Source: Hippophae tibetana
Taxonomy: Eukaryota > Streptophyta > Magnoliopsida > Rosales > Elaeagnaceae
Assembly: GCA_037013495.1 (NCBI GenBank)
Contig: CM072811.1
Coordinates: 27,861,659 to 27,925,658 of the forward strand
Direction of reading: 5' to 3'
Length of the DNA stretch: 64,000 nucleotides
In this document: positions 42,491 through 55,659 of the stretch, in pieces
Layout: each line of letters starts with the position of its first letter
How positions within the stretch are numbered: the stretch's first letter is position 1
Translations under genes and position numbers: made by a program
The notes under the pieces: model-generated
The model's database searches: none
What the model saw: the letters and a program-made list of their open reading frames with translations, nothing else
What the model was told of the DNA's origin: nothing

Positions 42491-44735
42491 ATGTCAAAAC
42501 AATAGCTTTTTTTATAACAATTTTTTTTTTCGTCCTTAAATTTTATCATTTTTAATATTATAATATTTTAATAAAATTTTCTTAATTTTTAACCCACTAA
42601 TATTTTATATTTTATATTTAATAATTCTATTTTAAATTTAAAAATAATAAATTAAATATGTTAAATTTTTAAAATTAAAGATTTGAATAATATAAAAAAT
42701 AAGTGTTTAATATGTTAATTTTAACTATTATAATATAATTTAATCTAATTTTTAAATTTAAATTAAGTATGTTATATATAAAAAATTAGGGGATAAAAAT
42801 GAAGAAAAAATTGTTGAAAGATGAAAATGTTAAATATCCATAAAATTAACTGATAAAAGTATAATTCAATCTTTTTGTTTTAAAAATATTAATAATACAG
42901 AAATAAATAACCCATTTTTTATATATTTTTAATTATTATTGAGATATTATTTTTATAAATTATCTTTAAAAATAAATAATAATAATCATTTTTTATAATA
43001 AAAGAATAAATTATTAAAAAATAACAAAAATAACTAATCAAGTAACTAAAAAAAACATTTTGATGCTTTTATCTAATGTTTAGCTGTCTAATTTCTTTAA
43101 AGAATTAAATTTAACTTACAATTTCATAAATGTTAAAGGCACACATTTCCACCTAAAATTTTATTAACACCAACTGTATTTGCTACGTGATTCTTTATAT
43201 TTTAATAAAATTTAATTAATAAACATAAATATATTTATTTAAATAATTTTGATGACTCAACTATATTATATAAAATTACTCTTTCTAAAGTTACTTTTAC
43301 AAGTGATAGGTTACATACAAGTATGGGTAAAAATACTTGCATTAACATTCCTCACAATTTCATATATAATTTAGTCTCTCCTGTGTTCAATTTTTTTATA
43401 TATTTTGAAAATATTTTCAAGAAATATACATTAAACATAAGCTCGAAATGTTAATGAAATTTAACATAGGTTTAAGTTATATATTAATATCATAAAGTTT
43501 TGGTTAAAAATGGATTATAATAAAACTTTACCCATAAAAAAATGCAATACACACAAATATTTATTTAATGATGATTTTATTTAATTACAATGATATAAAA
43601 TTTGATTGATTTTTGTTCCAAAAATTATGAAATGTGCTGAAACAAACTTACTTACTAGTACCTACTTCTTCCAATTAATTCAACATAATATTTGTCTTAT
43701 TAATTATAAGGGACTCCTAAGCACTTAAATTTTCTATAAAACATAACTAATTGAGGGCTATAATATTTTTTTGAATAAATGAGTAAAATGGTTTTAATTT
43801 CTTCACATTTAATTATAAAAATGTATCCGGTAAATAAAGTTATCGTTTTAATCATTATTCACATCATTTAATAATAATCTTAATATTTTAGTGTATCATT
43901 TTTTTTGTCTTGTTTATTTTTAATTTTAATCTCTATTTTAGCTTTAGTTAAGTAATTTTAATCATATATCTCAAATAATAATACTTTAGTATAGATTTCA
44001 TTAAAACTTACTTTTGTTCTCTATGTCCTATTTTGCAATAACAAAGGGACAAAAAATCTATTTTCTTTTTAAAAAAAATTAATGGTTACTTGAGACCTAC
44101 AGGAATTTAACGATTCTTTTGTTCTTAAAAAAACGAGAGAGAGCTAAAAATCTCTCCTATGTCATGCTTCCATTTTTTTTTTATTACAGACGGCTTTCAT
44201 TATGTCTACGTTAAAATACAATTCATCCCTATTATTGTCAATATTCACTAAGAAAATTATATATTTTCGATATAGCTTTCATTCGCATGTTTCCCTTTTT
44301 TCCATAAACAAAAAAAAAATATTTTCTTTAATTTTTAGTGTTTAACATGACTATAAACAACAGTAAGAAATGTAGTATAATGACATGCTCCATGTTGACA
44401 CTGAGAGTATGTGAGTTTCAATCCCGTTTAATATAAAAAGGTGTATGGGTATGTTGGTGTGTATCTATTATTTAAAAGAAAAAAGAAAAAAAATGTAAGA
44501 ATACAAAAAAGAAGAAATTTCACCATAAATGACCCTTCAGTTCAAAATTCACTATAAAGGTCATCAATGAATAAGAAACACTACAAACCATAAAAACACC
44601 AATACATTAACAAATGGAAGGTGTGTGGTTAAATGAATGAATGGCTCATCTTGATCGATCTAGTCTACAACATCTGGTTCTCAATGTAAGATCAAATTAG
44701 AAGATTGAGAAAGCATACTGGACTACAATGGAAAA
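42491..44735. other. AT-rich intergenic DNA between the Pin1 and MSRA5 genes
   Basis: No gene, no clear element. 44520-44735 probably includes the 3' UTR of the MSRA5 gene. Many A/T runs and TATATA stretches. Confidence 0.5.
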
Positions 44736-47700
44736 CTACAGTTCTCTCAAAATTGGCCAACCTTTTCTTACAATGTCATTTATCTTTGCATCAATCTGCT
44801 TCTGAATCTTTGGTGGGCAAAGCTCTGGTGCATAGCCATTAAGTTTTGTTGCAAGGCTTGACATCTCAAGCTCTTCTTCTGGCAAATTTCCAATTAGTTG
44901 CAGAAGAAATGGAGTTCGTTTGAGCTCAAATTTCTGTAATTTCATAACATCTAAAGTTCTTCAGCCACTAACATTGACAAGGCAGCCTAAATTTTACAAG
45001 CCATCATTCAGATTATTAACTATTATCAATGTCCATTGAAATGCAATAGCGAGTCCATTTGCTTTCGGTACTCTGTACAAGTCATTATCACAGCTAAAAA
45101 GTTCTTTTGAACATTAAAAAAAATAAAAATAAACAAATAAATTAGCCACGTGTACTTCAGGACCCATAAAGCATTATGTTCTTAGTCAAGCACTTCTGAA
45201 CGAAACAACTTTTAACAAGAGCATAAAAAACATAAATTTATCTAGCCTTCAGCACCATCAGATACCGAAATTCCACTTTTTTGCTGCTGAAAGTTCCTTG
45301 ATTTTGAGTCTTTCGAGAATAGAAGGAATTTTGTTTTTAGTCAAATGAAAGATACAAAAGCAGCAATTTAAATTATTGTTATTTGTTTAATACGATTTTT
45401 AAGTGATGCAGAATTGCGTATCATGGTATATTGTGCTATTATTGTGTATTGTTCATGCTGCATTGTTATTAGCTTTAAGAAGGGATACAAATTACTATAG
45501 TTATTTATTTTTCAAAGGGTGTGCCTACAGCAGCTATAATTTGAACTCTACAATTCTAATTCACAGCCAATTATGTTGTCGTTTCGTTTAGTGTTTAGTA
45601 TACATGCACAGGTATATAGCATACTGGATATTTCCAATAAGATTATGAAAGAATACTAAACCTGATGCTCAGGCTCAGCAGGATAAAAAGTTTCGAGTGG
45701 TTGAAGTTGAGTTGTAACAACACTGCTCCTTGACCTAGCTTGCTCTCTCTCTTTGGATGATGCAGCCAATTTGTATTCTTCAGTTCCATTAGTAAAAACA
45801 ATAGACCTGTCACCATACTGAAATCAGTAACTCTTGAATGTATGAAAAAATAGATAAACTGTTAGAAATGTTGTGAGTCTTACCTATACTGGTCACCTAC
45901 ATCGGGACCTTGCCCAAAAACTTGCCTAGAGTCGTGACTGGACCAAAAGACCTCCAAAAGTTGCCCGAAGCTAGTCAGTCTAGGATCATATTCAACCTGT
46001 AAAGCATTTACAACCAAGTCCTACACGTTTTCAGACTTACAACGAAGTATGATGTGAGTAAACAACACTCAAAATTACAAGAGAGACGGTAAACTTTCTG
46101 AGGCAAACAAAAAATAAGAGAGTTTTCTCCTCTCTTAATCACCTTTTGTTGAGAATAATACATGAAAAACTTCAGTTGGGCATAAGGAAGAGATCGATAG
46201 GAGCAAGATCAGAAGACTGGTATTTTAAGGCTTCTAATGTTGGGCATGCATATTAAAAACTAACGCCTTTTCATCAGTATCACTAGACACCTAATTCAAT
46301 GCGAGCTTTTCTCTAGGACAAAGTTTCGAGCAAATGAAATTACACAAAGCTATTAGACACACCCAAGAAAACAAGATTCATGCTCATACAGCGCAGTTGC
46401 CTACATTGTATTCTCAACTATAACTTCATAACAAGGGCTGGCTAGGTTGAAATCCAGCTCTTAAGGTAATTGAAGAAATTAGGATCATAAAACAGACTTC
46501 AATTTCTTCATGGAATGTGTTGAATTAGATAGAATATTAGTTAGAATTATAATTATCATTAACTCCATTAATTGTCATTATAATGATAAAATAGCTGTTA
46601 TATTAGAATTGTCAAATAGCTATAATTGTTAGGATTTGAAGGGTTTTATTATCTTCTATATATATCATGTGCAAATATATATCAAATATGAAAGAAAATA
46701 TATGATTTCATCATATTAACTAAGAGTCTTCCATTTGAATAATTTGTTCTAAAATATATGTCATTTGTGAATCAATTATCTGTTGTATCTATTCCTAACA
46801 GCGTGCAAAAAACCTTAGCTGATACCAAATGAAAAGATGCTATGAATAAGGAGATGAAATCTCTAAGAAAAATGAAACATGAGAACTAGTTCATCCTCTG
46901 TCAAGGAAGAAACAAGTTAGATGTGAGTGGATTTTCACCATGAAGCATAATATCGACGATATAATTGAACGCTTTAAAGCAATATTGGTAGTAAAGAAAT
47001 ACACTCAAACCTATGGGATTGATTACACAAAAATATTTGCACTTGTAGCCAAAATAAACACAATTCATGTCTTATTATCTTAGTTGCAAACTTGGATTGA
47101 CTATTACAACAATTTGATGTGAATAATGCTTTTCTACATGGTGAATTATCAAAAGAAATCTATATGGATCTCTCACCAAGGTGCATGATACAAGAAGGGT
47201 ACAACCAGAAAGTATGCAAACTAAAAAAATCATTATATAGCCTGAAACAATATCTGAGAGCATGGTTTAGAAGGTTCACAAAATCTATGATTGCTTTCGA
47301 CTACCAACAGAACAACTCATATCATATTCTTTTCCTAAGAAAAGGTAGGATGAGATCACTGCATTCATTATATATGTGGATAATATGGTGGTTACAGGGA
47401 ATGACCCTAAAGAAAGGAAGGCCTCACAAAATTATTAATCCAAATAGTTTAAAATGAAGTATCTAGGCACTCTGAAATATTTTCTTATGATTAAAGTATA
47501 CCGATCTAATAAAAGAATAGTTTTATCTTAAAGAAAATATACCTTAGATCTATTACGAGAGACTGATATGTTAACATGTCAACCAATTGATACACCAATT
47601 GAAAAAGATTTAAAATTGTGTGTCGAGTCCAATCATGTATCAGTTGACAAAGGAAGATACCAGGGACTTATAGAGAAATTGACGTACTTATTTCAAACAA

Positions 47701-48995
47701 GACCATATTTGGTTATGCTTTGAGTATTGTTAACCAGTTTATGTACAATCTTTTAGAACATCATATGAATGCAATTATTTGCATTTTAAGGTATCTCAAA
47801 TTTGCTCCTACAAAAGGAGTGTTATTCACTAAAAAAATAGACTATCCAAATATAAAAATATATATTGATGCCAATTGAGCTTGTGATAAGAATGATAGGC
47901 GATCTAATTTTGATTATTTTACCTTTGTAGGAGGTAATTTTGTGACATGGAGAAGCAAGAAACAAAATGTTGTTGCTCGCTTAAGTATAGAAACAGAATT
48001 CAAAGATTTGACAAATATACTTTGTGAGACATTATGGCTAAGACTCTTCTCGTAAGATTTGGATTTTCTTTTTGAACAATCCTTCCAAATAGTTTGTAAC
48101 AATAAAGCAACGTGTGATATTGCACATAATCTAGCTTTTTCATTAAGAAAAAGTTTGATAATAAGATAGTGGAATTAACTAAGATTCGTTTAGAGTTGGT
48201 TGACATCTTCACCAAAGTAGTCTCAAATCGATTGTTCTTAAAGTTTTTAGATAAGTTAGGCATATAAAACATCTATGCACCAACTTGAATGAAAATGTTA
48301 AATTAACTAGAATAATAATTATCATTAACTATAATTAATTGTCATTATAATAGTAAAATAGTTGTTACATTAGAATTGCAAAATAGCTGTAATGGTTAGA
48401 ATTCGAAGGATTTTATTACCATATATATATATAAAAGTGAAAATATATGATTTCATCATATTAAACAGAATACTTACACAACGATGAACAAGCTTATTCC
48501 ATATAATGAATTACATATAACATAATTAAAAATGGTAGCAGCTTCAAAATCTTATGCAAAGTGTTTTTGTGTGATTGATATCTAATTCACAAAATAAAAC
48601 TGAACCAGACCCATAACATGATCACCATCTCAGGGCAAGTTCTAAGACATTAAAATCATAGAAATTTCAGACAGAGAGTGAGGAACCTGAACACACTCAG
48701 CGTGATTGCCCAAGCTCCGATACCCAGGATTGATCTTAGATCCACCGGCGTAACCAACAGTGGTACGAACGACGCCGTACAAACAACCGAAAACGGATTC
48801 GGATCTCCAGAAGCTTCCGAGAGCGAAAACAGCGGTCTTCAAGGGCTGGTTGGTTGGTGGGTTGAGCCTCACGGGTTCTGAGATCCGATCCGGAGTTCGA
48901 ATACACAAAGCTCTTTTATCCCCAATGAGTATCAATAACACAGTGGTTAATAGAATAATGAAATTGCTATTTGCAATTGCCATTGAATCTTCCAA
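44736..48995 (-). CDS. MSRA5: MSRA5-type peptide methionine sulfoxide reductase homologue, 254 aa, four exons
   Basis: The exons on the minus strand are 48687-48995, 45884-45996, 45662-45806 and 44736-44933; phases join and all sites are GT-AG. The N-terminus has a hydrophobic stretch (NFIILLTTVLLILIG, residues 11-25), a likely signal peptide or anchor, so it probably enters the secretory pathway. The MsrA core is recognisable: AVFALGSFWRSE (55-66), GYAGG (81-85), GNHAECVQ (96-103), DSRQVFGQGPDVG and the C-terminal KFELKRTPFLLQLIGN..LCPPKIQKQID. Canonical MsrA has GCFW; here Ser61 replaces the catalytic Cys, as I recall for Arabidopsis MSRA5, so ordinary reductase chemistry is doubtful. The start could also be Met5. 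Intron 1 (2.7 kb) holds a copia element. Confidence 0.93.
46518..48467 (+). mobile_element. Short Ty1/copia element with both LTRs, in MSRA5 intron 1
   Basis: The 5' LTR (46518-about 46721, TGTTGAATTAG..) and 3' LTR (48296-48467, TGTTAAATTAA..TTAAACA) are clear relatives. The flanks GAATG (46513-46517) and GAATA (48468-48472) match 4 of 5. Between them the plus strand carries a decayed RT from its start through RNase H: ERFKAILVVKKYTQTYGIDY, NNAFLHGELSKEIYMDL, VCKLKKSLYSLKQYLRAWF, TPIEKDLKLCVESN and WRSKKQNVVAR. Gag, protease and integrase are deleted. It is opposite in direction to the host gene and lies wholly in the intron. Confidence 0.85.
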
Positions 48996-50819
48996 ACAAT
49001 TTTCTGCGTGTAGGTCTCTTCAATATCTATTAATGGAATCTACAAACAAACTTCGTTCCCATTTAATGCTTGAATGTAAAGACTGGTTTTGACGAAGAAT
49101 GTTTAGAGAAACTTTTTTTTTAACGAAAAAAACTCACATAAATAATAAAAACAAAAATTAAACTAGATATAATCAAAATATATTTAATATTAAATAGATT
49201 TAAATTATTGTATATTAATTTAAATGATATTTAATATAAAATAATATGATATATTTTCTTTAATAATTAAAATGAATCAAATGGATATAAAAGAACGTGA
49301 TTTTTATAATTTTAATACTTTTATAACCACTAAACCTGCCATTTTTAAAAGTTTTAATTTATTATAAATTTTGTAAGTATTGATTTGAAATTAAAATCTT
49401 AAAATTTTATTCTAAATCTATTCTTCGTGTATGATTATTCTGGTAAAATCATAATCTTTAAAACAATTTGATTTCTTAAGGTTTTTTTTTTAACTCTGGA
49501 CTTTTCGGGGTTTTGTTTGATTTTGGTATTAAAATAATTTTTTTAGGTTAATAATATTTTAATAATTTTTTTCTTAATTTTTTAACCATACCACATGTTA
49601 CAATTATCAATTAACTAATGATATATTTAAAATTAAATATATAGATTACTTATGTATTGATATACAAATATGAGTTGACATACATACATTTTGTTAAATA
49701 TAACTACTATTAAAATATCAAATTATATGAATGATATAATTATTCTTTACTTATATCACATTTGTTAAACACGTAATAAAATCCTCAATTTAAAATGACA
49801 TTGCATTTTTTTTTATCTTATAATCAAAATGTATAAATTAGATATAAGGAAATGTTTTTTTTATAATGACTAATTTTAAAGATTTTATTTAAGTTATTTT
49901 CTTTTTTTAAATTCCTATTTTATATTTAAAATCAATCCATATACTTCTACACGAGTGTTTCACATTAATTGTGTTGTGTTCGCGTGTTAGTTAACATTTA
50001 TTTTTTGTGTGATTTATTTATATTAATAAGAAATAGCAATACCTATAAAGACATAAAAAATATTGATTAATCATTATTAAATTGTTTAGAGCATTTATAT
50101 ATAAAAAATATCACAATCATAATTAACGTGATAGTTTTTCATTGTATATAATTATATAAGTTTTACTCTACTTACTAATAACGGTGACATATCATTTGAG
50201 ATACATCTAAAATTCAAGATATATAATATTTTTTATCCTTAGCATGTTATTATTTCGTGTCAAACATTTACATATCTACTCTTTGATGTCTTTGTTGAAG
50301 TTTATGGTAAATAGCTTCTTTAGTGCCTAAACTTTACCCTCGTACACACAAAATGATATATCTATAAAAATAATGTTTGTCATTCTCCTAATAGCATAAA
50401 CTTTCATGAGAGTTTGTGACCAATAAGCTCTGTTATGTTATCAACTAGAGATTTTGTGTTCAAGGCTAAATGACCTCAATTGTTAAATTACAAGTGTTTC
50501 GCTTGTATGATACATAAATCCAACACTTGTAAAGGGTGATATAATGTATAAAAACATAGTTGATCATTCTCTCAAGAGCTTAAGCTTTTAAAAGAATTGA
50601 TTTTCCAACAATTTCAAAGATGATATCAGACATGAAGTCCTGTGTTCAATGTCTAGTAACCATAATTATTGAATTACAAATGTTTGGCATGCATGTTATG
50701 TAGAGCTAATAATTGTAAGAAAATGATAAATGTATAAGCATAACGTTGATTATTCTTCCAATAGTTTAAGCTTTTAAGAGAATTTGTATCGAACTTCTAA
50801 TATAAAGATCATAAAACAT
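48996..50819. other. MSRA5 5' flank and AT-rich spacer
   Basis: 48996-49100 is probably leader or promoter of the minus-strand MSRA5 gene; beyond it lies AT-rich DNA with no gene. 50330-50820 has imperfect, roughly 190 bp repeated phrases (AAGCTTTTAAGAGAATT; AATTACAA.TGTTTGGC/TCGC..TGTA), an unclassified dispersed repeat. Confidence 0.4.
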
Positions 50820-50828
50820 AAAAATTTA

Positions 50829-51203
50829 GGCTAAAGTGCACTATTGGTTTTCAAACTTTGACTAAATTCACGCATATATTTTCAAACTTTTGAAACGTAT
50901 GATTTGGTTCGCAAACTTTTAAAACTTCATATATGAGTCCTTAAACTTTTAAATTCTACAATTTAATTCTTAAAATTTTAAAATTTTATACATAGGTCTT
51001 GATTTGTCTAAAAAAACATATTTGTGAAACAAAAATTTAAGAACTATCTATAAAGTTTTAAAAATTTGAGAACAAAATTCTACGATTTAAAAATTTAGGG
51101 ATCTATATGTGAAGTTTTAAACATATAAGAACCTAATCATATGCTTTAATAATTTGAAGATTTATGTGTGAATAAAGTTTAAGGACCGATAATGCACTTT
51201 GTC
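50829..51203. mobile_element. MULE-type foldback MITE with perfect 9 bp target duplication
   Basis: 375 bp, nearly palindromic. The left end GGCTAAAGTGCACTATTGGT pairs with the reverse complement of the right end GACAAAGTGCATTATCGGTC, and pairing continues imperfectly through most of the element. It is flanked by identical AAAAATTTA (50820-50828, 51204-51212), the 9 bp signature of Mutator-like transposition. No coding sequence. Confidence 0.88.
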
Positions 51204-51212
51204 AAAAATTTA

Positions 51213-54200
51213 ACATTTTAATCTCACCTTATTAAAAATTGACAAATAAGTCTTAAATTGCATTATCTAGTTGCATATTTAATGTGTGTTGACACTAAAC
51301 ACTTATAAGTTGCAAATATCTTAAAATGAGAATGACGTAAGAGTCCTTAAATATAATAAGTGCAAAACTTAAAGGTTTTCTTATTTTTCACCTTTTTTTC
51401 ACACTTATTTCTATTTGCATTAAAAAAATATTTATTTATTCACTAAACCATAAATACTAAATTCAAGAAGAAGTAATGAAAAAAAGGAAAAAGAAGAAGA
51501 GAGAACGGAGAGTTTAACTCACATGATTAGTTTTTTAACTTTGAAAACCATATATAAGAATAATCATCCAAAAATTAGCTAAGGTCGTAAAAAAAATCAC
51601 AAATTTTCATGTCAAAGTGTCAAATTCAATTATGTGTAAAATCAACCATAATTCCAAAACCTCATTTCTCTAAAATAGGGTTTGTAAATAGATTTTTATG
51701 AGTTTTAAAATGAAACTTTGAAATTAGGGCTGATTTGTTTTTAAAGATTTACATCCCTCTTTATATTTCTTTCTTATTCTTCATTTTTTAAGGATAATTT
51801 TGTCCTTTTTAAGTCCTTTTTCAATAACACGCACCTAAATTTAAAAAAAATGTTTAATTTGGAAAAAATTTGTTGAGTTAGTTGGATTAAGTGATCAAAT
51901 AAATTTATTATGACAAATTGAAAATTAAAAATATAAAGCATATTTTAAAAAAATAAAATAAAATAGAGTTTTATTGATAATTTTGTGAATGAAATATTTA
52001 TAAGTCTTATTTTAAAGTTAGAAAGTTTTGTGTAAAACAAATCAAACTTTGAATATAGTTAAAATTTTAATGTGTAAGAGACAAATTTAGTAAAAGTGGG
52101 AGAGAAACAATTATTTAAGTTTTTACATCCTATAGTCCAATATGAAAATGATAACACATCTTAACTTCTCTAAATTTTTCAGTAGTTACGAATCATACCA
52201 AAAACATAAAATCATATATAGATTTTGGCATGTAATACACCATATTGTTTGTAATTTACAAGATAATTGTAGTCGTTGAAGGAAAATAATAAAGCACGTT
52301 TCAAATTAATAAAATTTTGTATAATTCCTCTTGCTTTTATTACCTGAAATTTTTGATAACTTTCAGCTAATTATAGTGTTAGTTAATTGTTTTGATGGAG
52401 TAGAATTGCGGAGAAAACTCATTTTTTAGAGAGAAAAAAATTTGATGAAAACATGTCTTAATGGAATTACACTTTATGCATTCTTATATCTATTGTAATT
52501 GAAAGTTTATAGATTACAGAACTAATGAACCTAGAGAGGATGAATAAGTTATTTTTAATTTTTATCAATTTATAATTTAATAATCTAAACAAATCGGTCA
52601 GACATGTAATCATGTGTAATAATAGAGTACGAAAATAAAATAATAACACACGATATTTTTAAGTGAAAACAACTTAGGTCACAACCATAACCTAAGAGAA
52701 AACCACACGTCTACCTAATTTTTCACTATAAAAATCAAATGTTCAAATATAAACTCGTTTTTCTGTTATCCTCATTAGGATACTGTCCTAATGTACTTTA
52801 CTTACGAGGCATTGCTCTGTTTTCACAGTTTTTAATATTAGCGTGAACAGTTTTCAGACCAACGTTTCAATAAAATTTTCGCTAATCAGATACGTTCACG
52901 ATTCAATTGCAAAATGGTTAGTACAAAAACATAAGTGTCTGTATGTGTTTCAGAATGAATTTAATAATGAATAATACTAATTAGATGATTCAAAACATAT
53001 GCGACTTAAATCAAATCAATTAATAAATCCTAAAATAAATAGATTAATCATAGGTTTAATCAAAATAACTTTTTAAAATTTAATAATTAAATCAAATAAT
53101 TAATATCACACATCAAATTATTGAATCTAAAATGTAAAAATTTAATCAAAAAATCTATATAAAAATAAAAATATCAAATAAATTTATTAATAAATATCTT
53201 TAATATAATATCAAATTGATATTAAGCAACTTATTCAATAACCGAACTATTTAATTTCTTCTTAATCAATTTATTTTGGATGAACTGCCACCATTATTGA
53301 TTGCTTTTCTTTTATATATGCAATTGGATTAATATATATATCTTAATTATCAATTCTTCCTGCCGTCATTTTTTTTTTTCTGTATTTCCTTTTCAACAGG
53401 GGCTGTTCTCTTTCGGTAGGCTTAGCTTCTATACGCACACCTTATATTTAAGCCTAATGACTCTTTATATATAGATAATAATACTGAAATAATGATATTA
53501 GGGTTAAATATATTTTGAATATTAAAAACTTTAATATAATAAAAAAATTATATTTTAAAAATATTAAAACATACTTAAGAAATATTTAATTAGTAATTTC
53601 ATAAATTAGTTTAAATTTAAATAAATATTTTGATATCAAAAATATTTTTAGATTTATAAACATGTGTTATTAAATGCATAAATATAATTCTATATGTCGT
53701 ATTTATAAAAGATATACTTGAAATACGACTATTTAGAACTCGAATATTTATTCGATTTTTTTATAGACTTGATAGCAGGTTTAAGAATAAATTTACAAAA
53801 ATAATCAACACTCATAGTTCTTTTATTAATGATTTTTTAAAATCTTTTTAAGGGATGTGTTTGAAAACAAAATGATGAAATCAAGATATTAAAGGAAGGA
53901 TAACTTAATATATCAATAACTTAGAGTTGCAATTGCCTATTTTCTAAAGTTGATATTTTTTTTACAGTTTTATAAAACCTTGGGGGTATTTGTTGTAATT
54001 TTTTCTTACTTATAAATTCAACTATTCTTAATTAAAAATACTTTTTATTTTTATTATTTTATAACTGCAAAAAAAAAATCATCTAATTATATTTATGATT
54101 ATATAAGTAATTTTAATATCTATTAAACATAATTATACAATATTTTTGTGTTTAATATAAATTTTGTTAACTAACATATATAGTACAACTAAACATATAT

Positions 54201-55206
54201 TTTTTCGTTTGTGGGAAATATATGATATTTACAAATTCTCCAAAACTTAGCGTGAAGATGAGGATGTCAACCTCGTCACCGAACACTAACTGATTATCAC
54301 ACTCTTCACCGACATACACCAAGTAAGCTTTATATATATATATATATATATATATTATTAATTACGCATAATTTGTTATGATAATAGTGTTTATTGCTTA
54401 TAAAATATTAATTCTTTATATATTTCCTAATAAGTTTTATCTATATATTATGAATAGAGTATTATTATATTATATATCTCAACGTGATATTTTTTTATTT
54501 GATATTTAATTATAATTATCAATAATATTATAATTAATCATTTATATTACATTAAAGATATAATATACATAACATTTTCCTTATTAATAATTAGGTACGT
54601 GGTTAGTAACTAATCATTTTCGGCCTGGTACAAACGGAGCACCACGTAATATAAAGACGGTAGAAAGAGGAGGATATATATATATATATGAGGATATATT
54701 GCTAAACACAAGTGCTGGAAATTTGAAAACCACCACCTCAACTGTCGGAAATTGATCATACACCAGCATAATTAATAGCTAGTAGTATATGAGAGCATGT
54801 TTGGATGTACTATTTACAAAAGTAATTTTAATAGAAGCAATTTTATAAGTATTTTTAGTAATTAAAAACGATTACATAAAAACGTAGTTTGTGCTTTGCA
54901 CAAAGTTGTAAAATAAGATATAATTTTTATATTTTAGTGTGGAGATTTAAAACAGGAAACTTCTTGAAGTGCCTTAAGTTTAAAAAATTAGAATTTTTTT
55001 TAAATAATATTCTAAAAACTGATAATAATAATAATAAAATTAGGCAAATGTATGTTTTTATGAAGTAGATGCTAGTAGATTTGAAAGAACTGGCCATATA
55101 TATAGAGACGGAAAAAGCCTCTTGTCTTACTCATAAAAACATCTAATTCATAACTCTAATAAATCTGCAACAATCATAATAAAGATCACTATAGAGTCTT
55201 TAAAAT
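51213..55206. other. AT-rich intergenic DNA
   Basis: No gene recognised. It contains a (TA)n run at 54332-54353 and a shorter one at 54678-54690. 52780-52930 and 53390-53450 are slightly less AT-rich but show no coding pattern. Confidence 0.5.
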
Positions 55207-55518
55207 TTATCTGATCATTGAAGTCAAAGAAAGAAAAACGACTTCTTCACAAGGAATAGTGATACCCATTTCATGATTAAACCCAAATTCCTCTTCAGCT
55301 CTTTGAAGCAAAGTTTGAAACTCAGGATGAGCCAACCAAGAAATTGGAACAATATATCTACTTTTACTTTCACCAACATATACAGCAAAATGACCTTTAG
55401 GTACATCCTCAGGAAGTTGTTTTGCCCCATTTTTCTTCCCAAAGCTAGAACATCTTTTGAGAATTTGCTTCAACTTTGTTGCAGGTTGAGTTGGTTTCTT
55501 TGATCCTTTCAGGGCCAT
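55207..55518 (-). CDS. SAUR-family auxin-responsive protein, 103 aa, intronless
   Basis: A single minus-strand exon starts [20 protein letters not shown] and ends LSLTSMIR. The SAUR core is complete: [42 protein letters not shown] and [12 protein letters not shown] Lys/Arg-rich N-terminus ([13 protein letters not shown]) matches the SAUR50/SAUR54-like subgroup. SAUR proteins inhibit PP2C.D phosphatases and so activate plasma-membrane proton pumps for acid growth; this is family knowledge. The frame is open 25 codons further upstream, but Met at 55518 matches the family start and fits the TATA box 130 bp upstream. Lack of an intron is normal for the family. Confidence 0.95.
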   Translation of the reverse strand: MALKGSKKPTQPATKLKQILKRCSSFGKKNGAKQLPEDVPKGHFAVYVGESKSRYIVPISWLAHPEFQTLLQRAEEEFGFNHEMGITIPCEEVVFLSLTSMIR

Positions 55519-55646
55519 TTTGTTTGTGTTGGTTAGTTTGAGTAAAAGAGAAAGTGGGCAGGCATGCAGTTGGGAAAATATTGAATAACCCAAGTGGCTA
55601 AGAGAATCAATTTGAATTGAGGATTGAATTGGAGTGGAGATTATGA

Positions 55647-55657
55647 GGTATTTATGG
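55647..55657 (-). promoter_or_regulatory. TATA box of the SAUR gene
   Basis: CCATAAATACC on the minus strand, about 130 bp before the ATG. A CACATG E-box-like site lies further upstream (about 55696-55703). No perfect TGTCTC auxin-response core was seen in the 300 bp upstream. Confidence 0.6.
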
Positions 55658-55659
55658 GG

